A DNA stretch of 64,000 bases from Lepiota brunneoincarnata (lineage: Eukaryota; Basidiomycota; Agaricomycetes; Agaricales; Agaricaceae): positions 310,001-374,000 of the forward strand of contig JAEBUN010000022.1 in NCBI GenBank assembly GCA_023014365.1. Reading direction: 5' to 3'. A model generated the notes under the pieces. The model was given only the letters and a program-made list of their open reading frames with translations, was not told where the DNA came from and made no database searches. This document shows, piece by piece, positions 30,694-41,598 of this stretch. Made by a program: the position numbers and the translations under genes. Within the stretch, counting starts at the first letter, position 1. Each line of letters opens with the position of its first letter.

Positions 30694-33600
30694 TAGTGTT
30701 TTGAGGTCTGGTCCTATGGACTGGAAAAAGACCAGAACCCAACCAGACTGGACCATAAAAGGACCAGACCATCGGTTGCAGTTGCATCGGTCTTTTGTAA
30801 ACATCGGTTGCGGTCTCACAGTGCTGCATCATTTAACTCAACTGCTCAAAGACTGGTTTCAACCGGTCTTTGACCAAACCACTAGTGATGTTTTGAAGTT
30901 GGTGACCAGAGTGTACGTAGGCGACAAAAAGGCTATATGTAGAAGTCAGGTCAAGCTAACTGTACCATACCATGCAACAGATTTGGAACCAAACAACAAA
31001 AAAAAAAGCATGACAAACTAACGACCCATCATCATGTTGCCCCATCATGCCTCCCAAAGCCAAAAACTCTAAAATGGCATCAAAGAAGGGTCAAGTAGCA
31101 AGGGCACCTCGTGGCCAGAAGACAACCAGCCGTAAACGGCAGGCTCATGACTCAGATGAAAGTAAAAGTTCATCTGATGAGGATGAGGTTCAGAAACAGC
31201 CATGTAAGCAACAGAAGCGAAAGGGGAGGGGGAAGAAAGCTGTCAAGCTTCCGGAGACAGTTGAGGAGAGTAGCAGTGAGGACTCCGACAAGCCTGAACT
31301 TATCGAGAGCGGGGCTGCCGCACAAGAACCTCAGGCTGAACGGGGCATTGAGGCACGTTTCTGTTTATGCAACATTACACATACCTTGTTGACAAACTGA
31401 AGCAGGGGAGTGATCTTGAGGAGCAACACCAGGGCACCATCAGAGAGGAGTTGGCCATGAAGGGCGAGACGACGAAGGACTTGGATTTGATGTTCTCGAA
31501 GCGGGTGAAGGTGAACTTTAAAAAAGGTAACCAAGTGATGATGCTGAGCGGGCGCTGGTGTATTTCGTGCAAGTAAGTTTCTGTCGTTATATCATGAAAT
31601 AATCACAGAACTTACCCATTATCAGAGGCGATGAAAGACATGTTGAAGTGGCTGGACTCCGGAAGTGTTTTTTGACGGGTGGTAACTCAACGTTGCGCCA
31701 ACACTGTTGGAAGCATTACGAGATATACAAAGCGAGATGTGAGAAAGCTGACATACCTCTAAATCATCACGCAATCCCTCCAAAGATTGTAGAAGCACAG
31801 CAGAAGGCAAAAAAAGCGAAGTCGCAGTTGAGCTTGGATGATATCGTGGTGGTGAATCGTGCCGAAGGCTTCATGCGAGAAGGGACACTGCACGCTGTGG
31901 CCCAGTTTGTTGCTTGTGATGACCAGGTAAGCAATCTGTATGAGGTACAACGAGCTACACTTACGAATATAAACTCGCAGGCACTGGCTGTCGCAAGCAA
32001 CAAACTGTTCAGGAATTGTCTTGTTTCAATGCGGCTGAAGACCAAGTCCTCTGAGCTACCCAGTAGTCACGATGTTGGTGTTTATATCCACAATGAATGT
32101 GTGAGGTGGTTGAAGCAACTGCGGGAAGATATAATCGTTAGTAAGAGCGCTCAGAGACGGTGAACAAATACTGACCAGGGTTCAGGCTGCACCTGGCAAG
32201 GTCTCAACAACCGCCGACGGATGGTCAGCAGATAATACAAAGGCGTCGTTCTTGGGAATGACTGCACACTGGATTGATGTGAAGGAAGGCAAGTGGGCGT
32301 TGCATTCTGAAGTCGTGGCGTTTCAGGGGGTTTCAGGTGGACATGATGGGAACAACTTGGGTCAGTATTTCATGGGGCTGTGCGACCGTGTAGGAATCAC
32401 TAGTCAGAAAGGATCAAAAGTACTCCAAATTTGGCACAACAAATCACCTGGTTCTGACCTCATGACCTCATAGCTCCAATGTGTTACCCTGGATAACACA
32501 TCGGCAAATGGAACAATTTGCCAGACAGTCCAACGGCTGCATGAGTCTCGAGGCCTCCCAACTTGGAATGCTCATGAGAACCGACTCATGTGAGTCCCCA
32601 GTTGCATAACTTGGGAGCGCTGCTTAGTCATTCCAGGTGCCTCGGACATGTTGTCAACCTCGGCAATGTTGATGTAATGGGACACATCACAAAAATAGCC
32701 GCCATCGAGACGACGACGGCTATTTGGGAGTACGATCCTGACCTACCTGACAACCGAGTCCTTGGAGGATCGCTCGATGTGATCACCACCATTTGCACTC
32801 TCGCTGTCAAGGTTAGTCAAGCAAGCAGGACTTTAACTTGTAGTCTGACTCCCGGGCCCTTCTCAACAGATCCAATGCTCAGGACAGCATATTGAATACT
32901 TTGAAAAGGTTCAAATTGAGTCCAGGATCACTACCGTGCTTGTGATCCCACTGCATAGCAACATCCACTGGGGATCCGCCTACAACATGCTTGACCACAT
33001 GTATCATCTTTGCCAGGTGTGTATTTGCCCTCAATAGTCTTTGTGAATGCTCACCCAGTTACCATTCAGTCAATAAAGCTGTTTGTAGCGGCAGCTGATG
33101 AATTATATGGACCGATCACTGTTCTTCATTGTGATGGGCGAATTTTCAAGAAAATCCCCTGGTCTGCATTCAAGATCCGTGATCCTGACTGGAACAGAGT
33201 CCTCGATGCGAAGTTGATTCTCGAGGTATGTTCCCATTTGAGTTTTATTTACTTTCTATTGTTTACGTCGCAATCCACAGGATTCTAATCACATACAGCA
33301 ATATTTCTCTTCCAAAAAGCAACCCACCTTATGGCGCGCACTGCCTGCAATTGAAGAGCTTCAGATGGCATGGGAGGCAAAACGTGACGACCCCCGATAC
33401 GCTCTTTATAAGGACGCAATCAATGATGGCCTCATGAAACTCAACAAGTACTACTGTCGATTTGATGAGAAACCGAGCTACATCCTGGCTCTCAGTAAGT
33501 AATACCTATTATCATTGAACAGACTCATATGATGTACATTTAGTTCTTCATCCATACTACAAACTTAACTACATCAAGCATGCATGGGGTGGTGAGGACG

Positions 33601-34575
33601 AGGAGATGGCAGCGCTTGCGGCTGGGAATATCCATGCAAAGAACTGGCAGGCTGAGGCATGCAAGATCTTAGAAACTACAGTATGTTTGTAATACTTTCA
33701 CATAAGCATGCCACTGATTAAAACCAGATGGAGGAATACTGGGAAACGTGGCCCCGTCCATCAGCGACAACTTCAGCTGCACCGACCCCACCATCGACGT
33801 CGAGATCATCGTCTCTGGCAGGCTTCAATCAACATTGACGAACACTGCTGGCACATGGTGAGGAGGGTTGGGTTGCAGAATTGGGCCGCTATCTGGGTGA
33901 CCTAGCGGAAGACGCGACACCAGACATGGATGTTGTCGAGTATTGGCAGGTACGTTCATTGATATTTGACTACTTGCTCATGTCTCACGTTCTCGCACTG
34001 TAGGTAAATCACCGAATCTACCCGACTCTTGGACGGATTGCCCTCGATATTCTTCCCTGTCAAGCCTCATCTGTCCCCTGCGAACGTCTGTTCTCTGCCA
34101 GCAAACAGGTGGCAACAGACCGGTGTGCTTGACTTGGTGCCACACGATTCGAGGAACTCCAACTTATGAAATTTGCTTGGTGTCAGCACGTCATTGATGT
34201 AGCAGCATGGAACACTAGCAAGATCAAGCAGGTGGATGTTGAGGAATACAAGGACCTTCTGGTTGCAGATGTTGAGGAAGCCGGGCATGCATATGAACTG
34301 GGGGACTTTTCTTGAAGGTTTGCTAGATTACATTGCCCTACTTGGTACGTAGAACCAGTTGCAACTGAAAATAAACCAGTTGAGACTGGTTATCAACCGG
34401 TTACTGGAAAGACCTGTTACAACCGGTTATTGAGCTTCAACCGAACCACTACAGACCGGTTGATCACGGTCTTGGTCCAGTTTTTATGAAATCATTCTTG
34501 ACATCAACTGGTCCTGGTCCCGGTTGCATCACCAATGAGGCAAAAGACCGGACTGGACCGGACCTTAAAACACTA
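30694..34575 (+). mobile_element. hAT transposon inside E2 pol, 3882 bp
   Basis: The ends TAGTGTTTTGAGGTCTGGTC and GACCGGACCTTAAAACACTA form imperfect inverted repeats. They are flanked by the 8-bp target duplication CTCTTTAT (30686-30693 and 34576-34583), which is the length expected for hAT. Near both ends, motifs such as GGACCAG, ACCGGTT and CATCGGTTGCGGTC recur many times (30700-30870 and 34340-34570), which look like subterminal transposase-binding repeats. Confidence 0.93.
31047..34315 (+). pseudogene. hAT transposase gene, multi-exon, with stops
   Basis: ATG 31047 starts a Lys/Ser/Glu-rich N-terminus. A BED-type zinc finger is spread over the first intron (CISC near 31560; HCWKHYE near 31700). 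Then come VSTTADGWSADNT (first catalytic Asp, near 32215), CVTLDNTSANGT (second Asp, near 32480), CLGHVVNLGN after a 47-bp intron (32590-32636), and the C-terminal dimerisation block ILPCQASSVPCERLFSASKQ (catalytic Glu context, near 34070). Several short introns with GTAAGT/GTATGT/GTACGT donors are visible. TGA stops interrupt it near 33837 and 34130 (RCA_LGATRFEEL, where Arg is expected). It is a complete but inactivated hAT transposase. Confidence 0.85.
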
Positions 34576-36137
34576 CTCTTTATCGCCACCATTGATATGA
34601 AACTCCAAGAAAGAATCACGGAATCACCCAAATACGATGCTAGAACCACCGAAGCATTCAAACTCCTAAAAGAAACCCATCCTAACGCCACTGACAAAGA
34701 CTTTGGAACAGTTCCGACCCCAAATGGTCTACTCCTCACGTTCCAAGAACGTGTCATTATTCCAGAAGACCTCCAACTCAGACGCGATGTCATCGCAAGA
34801 TACCACGACCACCCTACACGTAGCCACCTGGGAGAACAGGAACATACCGCCTTGCCAAGAAAGAAGTATATTGGCCAGGAATGTCAACATTCATAAAGAA
34901 CTACATCAAAGGCTGTCCAGAGTGTCAGCAACACAAAATCATACACAGACCGGATCGCGCACCAACTCAACCGATCCCACCATCATCTTCCAAACACCCA
35001 TTTGCACAGATCTCATGGGATCTTATCACTGGTCTACCGCCTAGCGCCAGTCACAATGCGATATTGTCCGTGGTGGACCACAGCCTTACGAAGGGGGTAA
35101 TTTTCATCCCAACCTCAGATCAATCAAACGCTGATGACATTGGACGACTATTAATAGAAAAAGTCTTCACCAGATTCGGATTACCCGATAAAATCATATC
35201 AGATCGAGACCCCAGATTTGCCGCCAACTCTCTTTGACAACTAGCCAAACGTTTAAACATCCAACAAGCACGTTTAAACATCCAACAAGCATTCTCAACT
35301 GCATACCATCCCCAGACAGATGGTTCCACCGAATGATACAATCAGGAAATCGAAACCTACCTCACCATATACTGCACCAGAAACCCTCTTGACTGGTCAG
35401 AAACCCTCCCTATCGCCAAGTTCGCACACAACTCCAAAATACATGCCTCAAGGCAGAAATCCCCATTTGAACTAATCATGGGATACAACCCTCCACCGAT
35501 ACCCACGGTAATGGAAACATCGAACTTTCCATCAGTAGACGAACGCATCAGACTCCTTGATGATGCCAGAAAAGAAGCACACGCGGCACATCAACTCTCC
35601 ACCGATATTATGAAACAAAGAACTAGAAGAACTGTCAAACCCCTTGAAACACGTCAAAAAGTATGGCTAGAAGCCAAGAACCTCAAACTCCCCTTCATTT
35701 CCAACAAAATATCCCCAAAACGACTAGGACCTTTCCTTATCACAGAAGTCTTATCACCACTCACCTACAAGCTAAAACTTCCAATCAAATGGAAAATACA
35801 TCCGATATTCCACAGAAACCTTCTAACTCCATACACCGAAACAGAAGCATACGGATCTCATCCGACTCCACCACCACCAGACATCATTGATGAAGAAGAG
35901 GAATACGAAATAGAAGCCATTCTAAATCACCACCAACACCGCGGAAAACTCCAATACTATGTCAAATGGAAAGGATACTCCCACATGGAGAACGAATGGA
36001 TCACTGATGAAACACTTCATACAAACACCGAAGAATACCTAACCAAGTATAAAGAAGCTCATGGAATTCTCCAGAAAGAACAGGAACCCACCAGAACCAA
36101 CAAAAGACAACTCCACTCCCACACCAAACGTACTTAA
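34576..36137 (+). pseudogene. E2 pol, second part: integrase and chromodomain
   Basis: Reading resumes after the hAT with LFIATIDMKLQERITE. A one-base frame change occurs near 34840 (HLG to RTGTYRLAKKEVYWPGM). The integrase zinc site CPECQQHK is at about 34920, then WDLITGLP, SDRDPRFAANSL, TGA at 35235, a perfect 21-bp tandem duplication (about 35250-35291, encoding RLNIQQA twice), AYHPQTDGSTE with TGA at 35334, and the chromodomain EEYEIEAILNHHQHR...YVKWKGYSHMENEW near 35900-36010. It ends at TAA 36135-36137, two bases before the next ATG. Confidence 0.88.
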
Positions 36138-36139
36138 AA

Positions 36140-37264
36140 ATGCCCATGAATCTTGACCTCACTCGCCCCCAAACTACCCCCCCTTTTTCAACAACACCTT
36201 CACCAACTTCCTCATCATCTTCCGTCATCATCATAAACAATGCAAGCGTCGAACATACTACACTTCAAACAACTCCCGTTCCGGCCCCGTCTCCCTACAC
36301 CCCCTCTCACACCTTCGCCGCAACATACGCCTCCCTCAGGGACAAGACCCCCAACCCCAACGACACCCCAGAACCAACAGCCACCCCAGCCGCCTCCCTT
36401 AGATACCATACAGCTGGAGTATGATCATATGGACCAGATCACCCTTCTGACGGAGATCTGCGCGAGGCTGCCACCGACGGAGCCTTTATGACTAAATTGG
36501 AACACACTTCAATTTCAGAATATGACCGACAACTCTGGTACGACTATACCCACCACATACGACAGACTAAGGCTCTCGCTACTGTGTACAATACGCAACG
36601 CGCCTGGGCAGAATCACTTGAGCGACTTCTCCGCTCAAGATCAGGCCTCATGTCCAAGGTGTTGAAGAACCTACCCAAACGAGATGAGGTACATACCTCG
36701 CAGCCCCCCACCACAACCATCTCCACCACTACCACAACGACCACTGCTGCTATCATCACCACCGTCCCCAACAAGGGAAGAAAGCCCACCAGTATCAGAA
36801 ATCCCTTCAGACTTCTCACCCCCACCAAGGACACCACCCACACCGTCGCCAGTAACAACGTCCTGATTCAGAACTCCCCCAACCCCATTCACTCACGAAC
36901 CAACCCCCGAACTACCGACAGATCAGTCTGCATCCAATGCAGACACACAGGACACTGGGCCATGGATTGCCCCCAATTTGCCTGCCTCGGATGCAAGCAA
37001 TATGCCCCAGGGCATTACTCATACGACTGCATCAAATACAGATGCCCCCACTGCGCTGTCTTCCAACCGCGCCATAAATGGACTGAATGCCCAAGTCAAA
37101 AGACTTGACATGCCCCCTACTCCAGAAATCCTACAACCCGTCCCTCGACCACTCCCACAACTCACCATCGATACATCGACCTCACCCATGACAATTACTA
37201 CGAGGAATGCTACGATGACATGGCCGAATCAAACATCACAGGAGAACCATGCAGTTCCTTCTGA
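36140..37264 (+). pseudogene. E2 ORF3: post-pol protein with CCHC knuckles
   Basis: ATG 36140 follows the pol stop by two bases. The frame has TGA at 36422 and 37106 and ends at TGA 37262. It has a Pro/Thr-rich N-terminus, a helical region (EYDRQLWYDYTHHIRQTKAL...RAWAESLERLLRSRSG) near 36520-36660, a Thr/Pro linker, then CIQCRHTGHWAMDC, CLGCKQYAPGHYSYDC and a third weaker CPHCAVFQPRHKWTEC near 36930-37095. The C-terminus is RYIDLTHDNYYEECYDDMAESNITGEP. The knuckle spacing and the last motif match E1. Between 36424 and 36488 another frame looks more protein-like, so extra indels are possible. Confidence 0.75.
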
Positions 37265-37508
37265 AGCAAACCAAATCACCCCACCAGAAGAAAGGATCAA
37301 AAGTCCCCATTTCAGACGCCTTCTATACGACATCTTTTACCCAGGACAACCCCCATCCCCAGAAACCACCACCATACTTGATCTTCACAGAACTCCCACT
37401 CCCACCTTCTCCCCCATCATTCCCCCCAGACCAGACTCCACCGACCAACCACAGATTGATTACTATGAACCAAATTACCTAGCTGAGTACCCGGAAGAAG
37501 GAAACTAA
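36978..37508 (+). CDS. E2 second post-pol frame
   Basis: This is open for 176 codons in the +1 frame relative to ORF3, the same relative frame as in E1, and ends (…YYEPNYLAEYPEEGN) at TAA 37506-37508, 37 bases before the 3' LTR. It is rich in Pro and Thr and contains PHFRRLLYDIFYPGQPPSPE. Its end resembles the E1 frame just before the LTR (DIRPYEGDN). It may be a separate small protein or a shadow of low-complexity coding. In E2 it does not enter the LTR. Confidence 0.35.
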   Translation: MPASDASNMPQGITHTTASNTDAPTALSSNRAINGLNAQVKRLDMPPTPEILQPVPRPLPQLTIDTSTSPMTITTRNATMTWPNQTSQENHAVPSEANQITPPEERIKSPHFRRLLYDIFYPGQPPSPETTTILDLHRTPTPTFSPIIPPRPDSTDQPQIDYYEPNYLAEYPEEGN

Positions 37509-37545
37509 TGAGTTGTATGGAAAACAACTCTAGAAACGGACCTAA

Positions 37546-37930
37546 TGTTATCAAAAGCCACATCAGAAGGACAGTTACTTTTAGTTCACATTCCCATGTC
37601 ACTATGAAACTATCAGTAGTGTACATCAGAAGGACTATTCTTAGTATACGCCTCATGTTTTCTTATCTCTGACTCATAGTTACCCCAGTCCAAACTATTA
37701 TAGTAGGAGCATAGCCACACTTAGGAGTATATAAGGATACAGTACAATACCTTGTATCCTTATCTTAGTGTTATAAAGTTCTTGCCTCCTATACCTCTTT
37801 GCCATAACTGGCTGGACTTATAGTGCTTCGTCGTCTCCAAGTCACGCTTAGTAGGACAGGACCAAGTCTGTATAGACATCCTGTGTCGAACTCCATGCTA
37901 CTCAAGAGCAAACCCCTAACCCAGGTAACA
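37546..37930 (+). repeat. E2 3' LTR
   Basis: This is the second copy of the 385-bp LTR, TGTTATCAAAAG to CCAGGTAACA, with only a few differences from 25836-26220, mostly C/T or G/A changes (for example CCGG to CTGG near 37808). Confidence 0.93.
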
Positions 37931-40900
37931 CTTCCCTGAGCAATCAATATGTGCAATTTCAATGGATCAAACAACTTGAACAGAATGATCACTCATTATT
38001 CTACCTTCTGCATGATAATTGATGGTTGATTAACTCCCATCTCCGCCTACATTGCAGCAACAGGATCAAAACCAATGGTCCTTGGTTTCCTGTGGCTTAA
38101 TGAAGTCAACCCGAAGATTGATTAGAAATGCTGTACATTCCAATGGAGAAAAGAGAAGAAGCACAACCACCACCCCAAATATATGATGTACAACAACCGT
38201 CTGATCAATATTGCTACCCTCACTATGGACCGATTAAACGCATTTGACCCCAAAGGAAAGTTTTCCTATACCCTGCATGAACCAATCTATGAACCTCTCC
38301 TTGATAAGGACTACGAAGAGTTCTCTCTAGAGTCCAAGATGCGTCAGATCATTAGTACGCCCGCTGAACTTGCTCATGTTGAGCTTGAGATCAACTGAAC
38401 TAGTCAGGCTACAGAACTTGCAATTAAACATGGAGACAAAAAGGTTGATGACCCTACCATTAAAGTTTCACATCAATTCCACCAATGGTTGAGTCATTTC
38501 AGCAAGAAGGCTGCTGAACAATTCCCTTTCCCGATGATCTTACAACCACACTATTGAACTAAAGCCTGAATTCAAACCTGTCACAATGAAAGCCTACAAG
38601 CTTTCCCCAAACCAAGACAACTCTTTGAAGGAGTTCATTTCTGATAACCTACGCAAAGGTTACATCCACCTGTTGAAATCTCCAATGGCATCCCCATTCT
38701 TCTTTGTTGACAAGAAGGATGGCTTGCTCTGCCCCTGTCAGGATTACTGCTATGTCAATAAACATATGGTCAAAAACACATACCAAATCCTGATGGTCAC
38801 CAAGATTATGGATAAGCTCAAAGGAGCCCATATATTCTCCAAACTCGATGTCCATGCTGGATACAACAACATTTGTATCAAGAAAGGAGACAAATGGAAA
38901 GGTGCATTCAACACCCTGCTTAGACTTTTTGAACCAACCATCATGTTCTTTGGAATGTGCAACTCCCCTGCGACCTTCCAGGCATTTATGGATGACATCC
39001 TAGCGTCCCTGATATGTAAAGGAGGAATCATCATCTACATGGACAATATACTCATCTTCGCCTGCGATCAAGAAGAACATGACCACATCATAGAGGAAGT
39101 TCTCAAGTGTTTGGCCTTGAACGACATTTATCTTAAGACCAAGAAATGCAAATTCTACTGTGACCATATGGAATACCTTGGAATGATCATTACACCCTGA
39201 CAAAATTGAGATGGACCCTGTCAAATTAGCCAGAATCACCCAATGGCCTGTTCCAAAATGTACCAAAGACATCTGCAAGTTTATAGGATTCTGTAACTTC
39301 TACCGGAAGTTTATCCATGGCTATTCAGCTATTGCCTGACCTCTTAACGCCCTCATGTCGACCAAGTGACTATTCGAGTGGACTGACAAATGCCAAGACT
39401 TGTTTGATGCTTTAAAACTCCAGTTTTCAAAACAACCTGTGCTTACAATGCTTGACCAATCAAAACCATTCGAAATACGCTACTGGAGCAGTACTTTACC
39501 AAACCAATATTAATAATCAACACCACCCTGTAGCTTTCTTATCAAAAACCCTTACACATGCCAAACGGAACTACAATATCCACAATTGCAAGTTACTCAC
39601 TATAATTCACACCCTTGGCAAATGGCATCATTATCTGGAAGGAGGACCCTTCCCCGTTAAAGTTCATACCAACCACCAGAATCTTACTTACTGGAAGAAA
39701 CCGCAGGATATAAACTGATGCCAGGCCTGCTGGCATCAATTCCTCTCCTGCTTTAATCTCCAGATTGAACATGTACCCAGTATGAAGATACCCGCTGCTG
39801 ACACCCTCTCCTGCCATCCCTGATCATATTCCAGATGAAGATGAGGACAATAAATCTGTAATAGTATTATCCAAATCCATATTCATTAACACCGTCGACC
39901 AAGAAACACATGACAATATACTCTGACACTGACAACTACGACCCACACACCACCGAGCAGATAACTGCCCTCCTGACTCCCCCATATGTCTCAATGGATT
40001 CCCACTACTCCATAACCCAAACCCCAAAAGGCTTAATTGTCACATATGAAGGAAGAACCGTTCCACTGGAAAACCTCGAACTCCACTGACATATCATATG
40101 GAAATACCATAATTCTCCAACCGCAGGACATCCTGGTATTGATACAACCCTTCACGCATTGGAGCGTGATTTTTACTGGCCCGGTATGGCCAGTTTCACA
40201 CATGATTATGTCAAAGGATACGCCGACTGTCAACAATTTAAAATTAACCAACACCCTGCCAAGCCTGCCTTTACCCCTATCCCGGCACCTGAGTCAAACT
40301 GCCCATTTGCTCAGATCGCGATGGATCTCATCACCAACCTACCTCCCTCTGCCGGTTTCGACTCAATTCTGTCCATTGTGGACAATGGACTCTCAAAGGG
40401 GGTAATTCTCACTGCTACCAACAAAACTGCAACCACCGACAACATCGCCAACATCATTCTCAACAAGGTTTACCCACATTATGGCCTACCCGAACATATC
40501 ATATCCAACTGCGACCCATGCTTTACTGCGCACTCATTCCAGAAACTGTTAGAATGACTCAAAATAACTCCCGTAATGACCACGGCCTATCACCCCGAAG
40601 CAGATGGAGCAACCAAACGTTCACATCAGGAAACCCAAGCATATCTCTCCATTTTCTGCTCACATTATCCTGAAAATTGGTCACAAGCCCTCCCTATCCT
40701 CAAATTCACGTACAACAGCCAACTACACACTCTACAAAAACAAACACTGTTCAAAATCATTATGGGAATACAGCTGAAAGCACTCCCCACCGTTCTACTT
40801 GAAACCAAATCTCCCACCATCAATAACCACATCAAACTCATTGATTTATACCACCAAAACGCTAAAACCGCACATGAAACTGCCATGAAACACATGGAAA

Positions 40901-41460
40901 ACCGATGCCAATCAAAGTTTACCCCATTCCACAAAAATGAAATGGTTTGGCTCGATGCCCAGAACTTAAATACCCTGTATGTCACGTGCAAAATGGCCCC
41001 CAAATACCTTGGACCATTCTGCATCCTCAATGTTTTATCCCCTGTTTCATATTGACTCGAACTTCCCAAATGTTGGAAGATCCACCCTGTTTTCCATGCC
41101 CAACTCCTCATGCTGTATACTGAAACTGAAACATATGGACCTAACTACATTTGACCCCCACCTCAAATCATCAAAGGCGAAGAAGTATACAAAATAGAAG
41201 CTATGCTCAATCATTGAAAACAACAAAATCACCTCAAATACCTAGTCAAATGGCTTGGATGGCCCAAATCTGAAAATACCTGGGAACCTGAGTCCCACTT
41301 TAAATTAGTACCTGATGAAATCAGACCCAAAACTGTGGACGGACAAATTATCCCCGAAGCACATGATGAAGGAGACACAGTAGCATTCCTAATGGAGTAC
41401 AAATGACTCAAAAGACTCAACCGGGACAATGAAAACATGCCTGTTATTTGTTCCTTTAAA
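37931..41460 (+). pseudogene. E3 pol remainder: reverse transcriptase to chromodomain
   Basis: Directly after E2 the protease C-terminus resumes (GFLWLNEVNPKID, near 38090). RT is open over 38586-39200 with IYMDNILIFA, where YMDD has become YMDN. RNase H follows in pieces to 39718 (ALYTGAVLYQ region near 39480), integrase is over 40159-41055 (CQQFKINQHP, AMDLITNLPPS, ISNCDPCFTAHS in place of SDRDPRF, TTAYHPEADGATKR), and a chromodomain-like end (EEVYKIEAMLNH...YLVKWLGWPKSENTWEP) is near 41180-41290. Most stops are TGA. Catalytic residues are lost at several sites, so the copy is dead. Confidence 0.8.
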
Positions 41461-41598
41461 GCCACAAAGAAACCATGTTGTTCTTGTTGCCACCCCTACC
41501 AAAAATAAACCACACCACCCCATTTAATAGCACAATGCCCTCCTCTGTCCGTTTGCTCCCATCCAAATCCGCTCTTATTTCTACCCCGCCTACACTAG

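Larger units (their letters stand above)
25836..37930 (+). mobile_element. E2: chromovirus-type gypsy element with a hAT inside, 12095 bp
   Basis: LTRs of 385 bp (25836-26220 and 37546-37930) are nearly identical; a few differences (for example GGTTAC/AGTTAC near 25863 and CCGGG/CCAGG near the ends) were noticed. The target duplication CTTCC (25831-25835, 37931-37935) matches exactly. Internal order: self-primer site, gag, pol (split by the hAT element at 30694-34575), ORF3 and a further frame, 3' LTR. Without the hAT and its 8-bp duplication E2 would be about 8.2 kb, close to E1. The coding region has one frameshift near 34840 and several TGA stops, so it is inactive but recent. Confidence 0.95.

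Noticed and set aside
37370..37420. ILDLHRTPTP in the E2 second frame as a homologue of IVIDLTQDPPSP in E1
   Set aside because: Aligned by the shared DNA near AESNITGEP, the two motifs lie on opposite sides of it, so they are not at the same position. YIDLTHD in the E2 ORF3 frame is the better counterpart.
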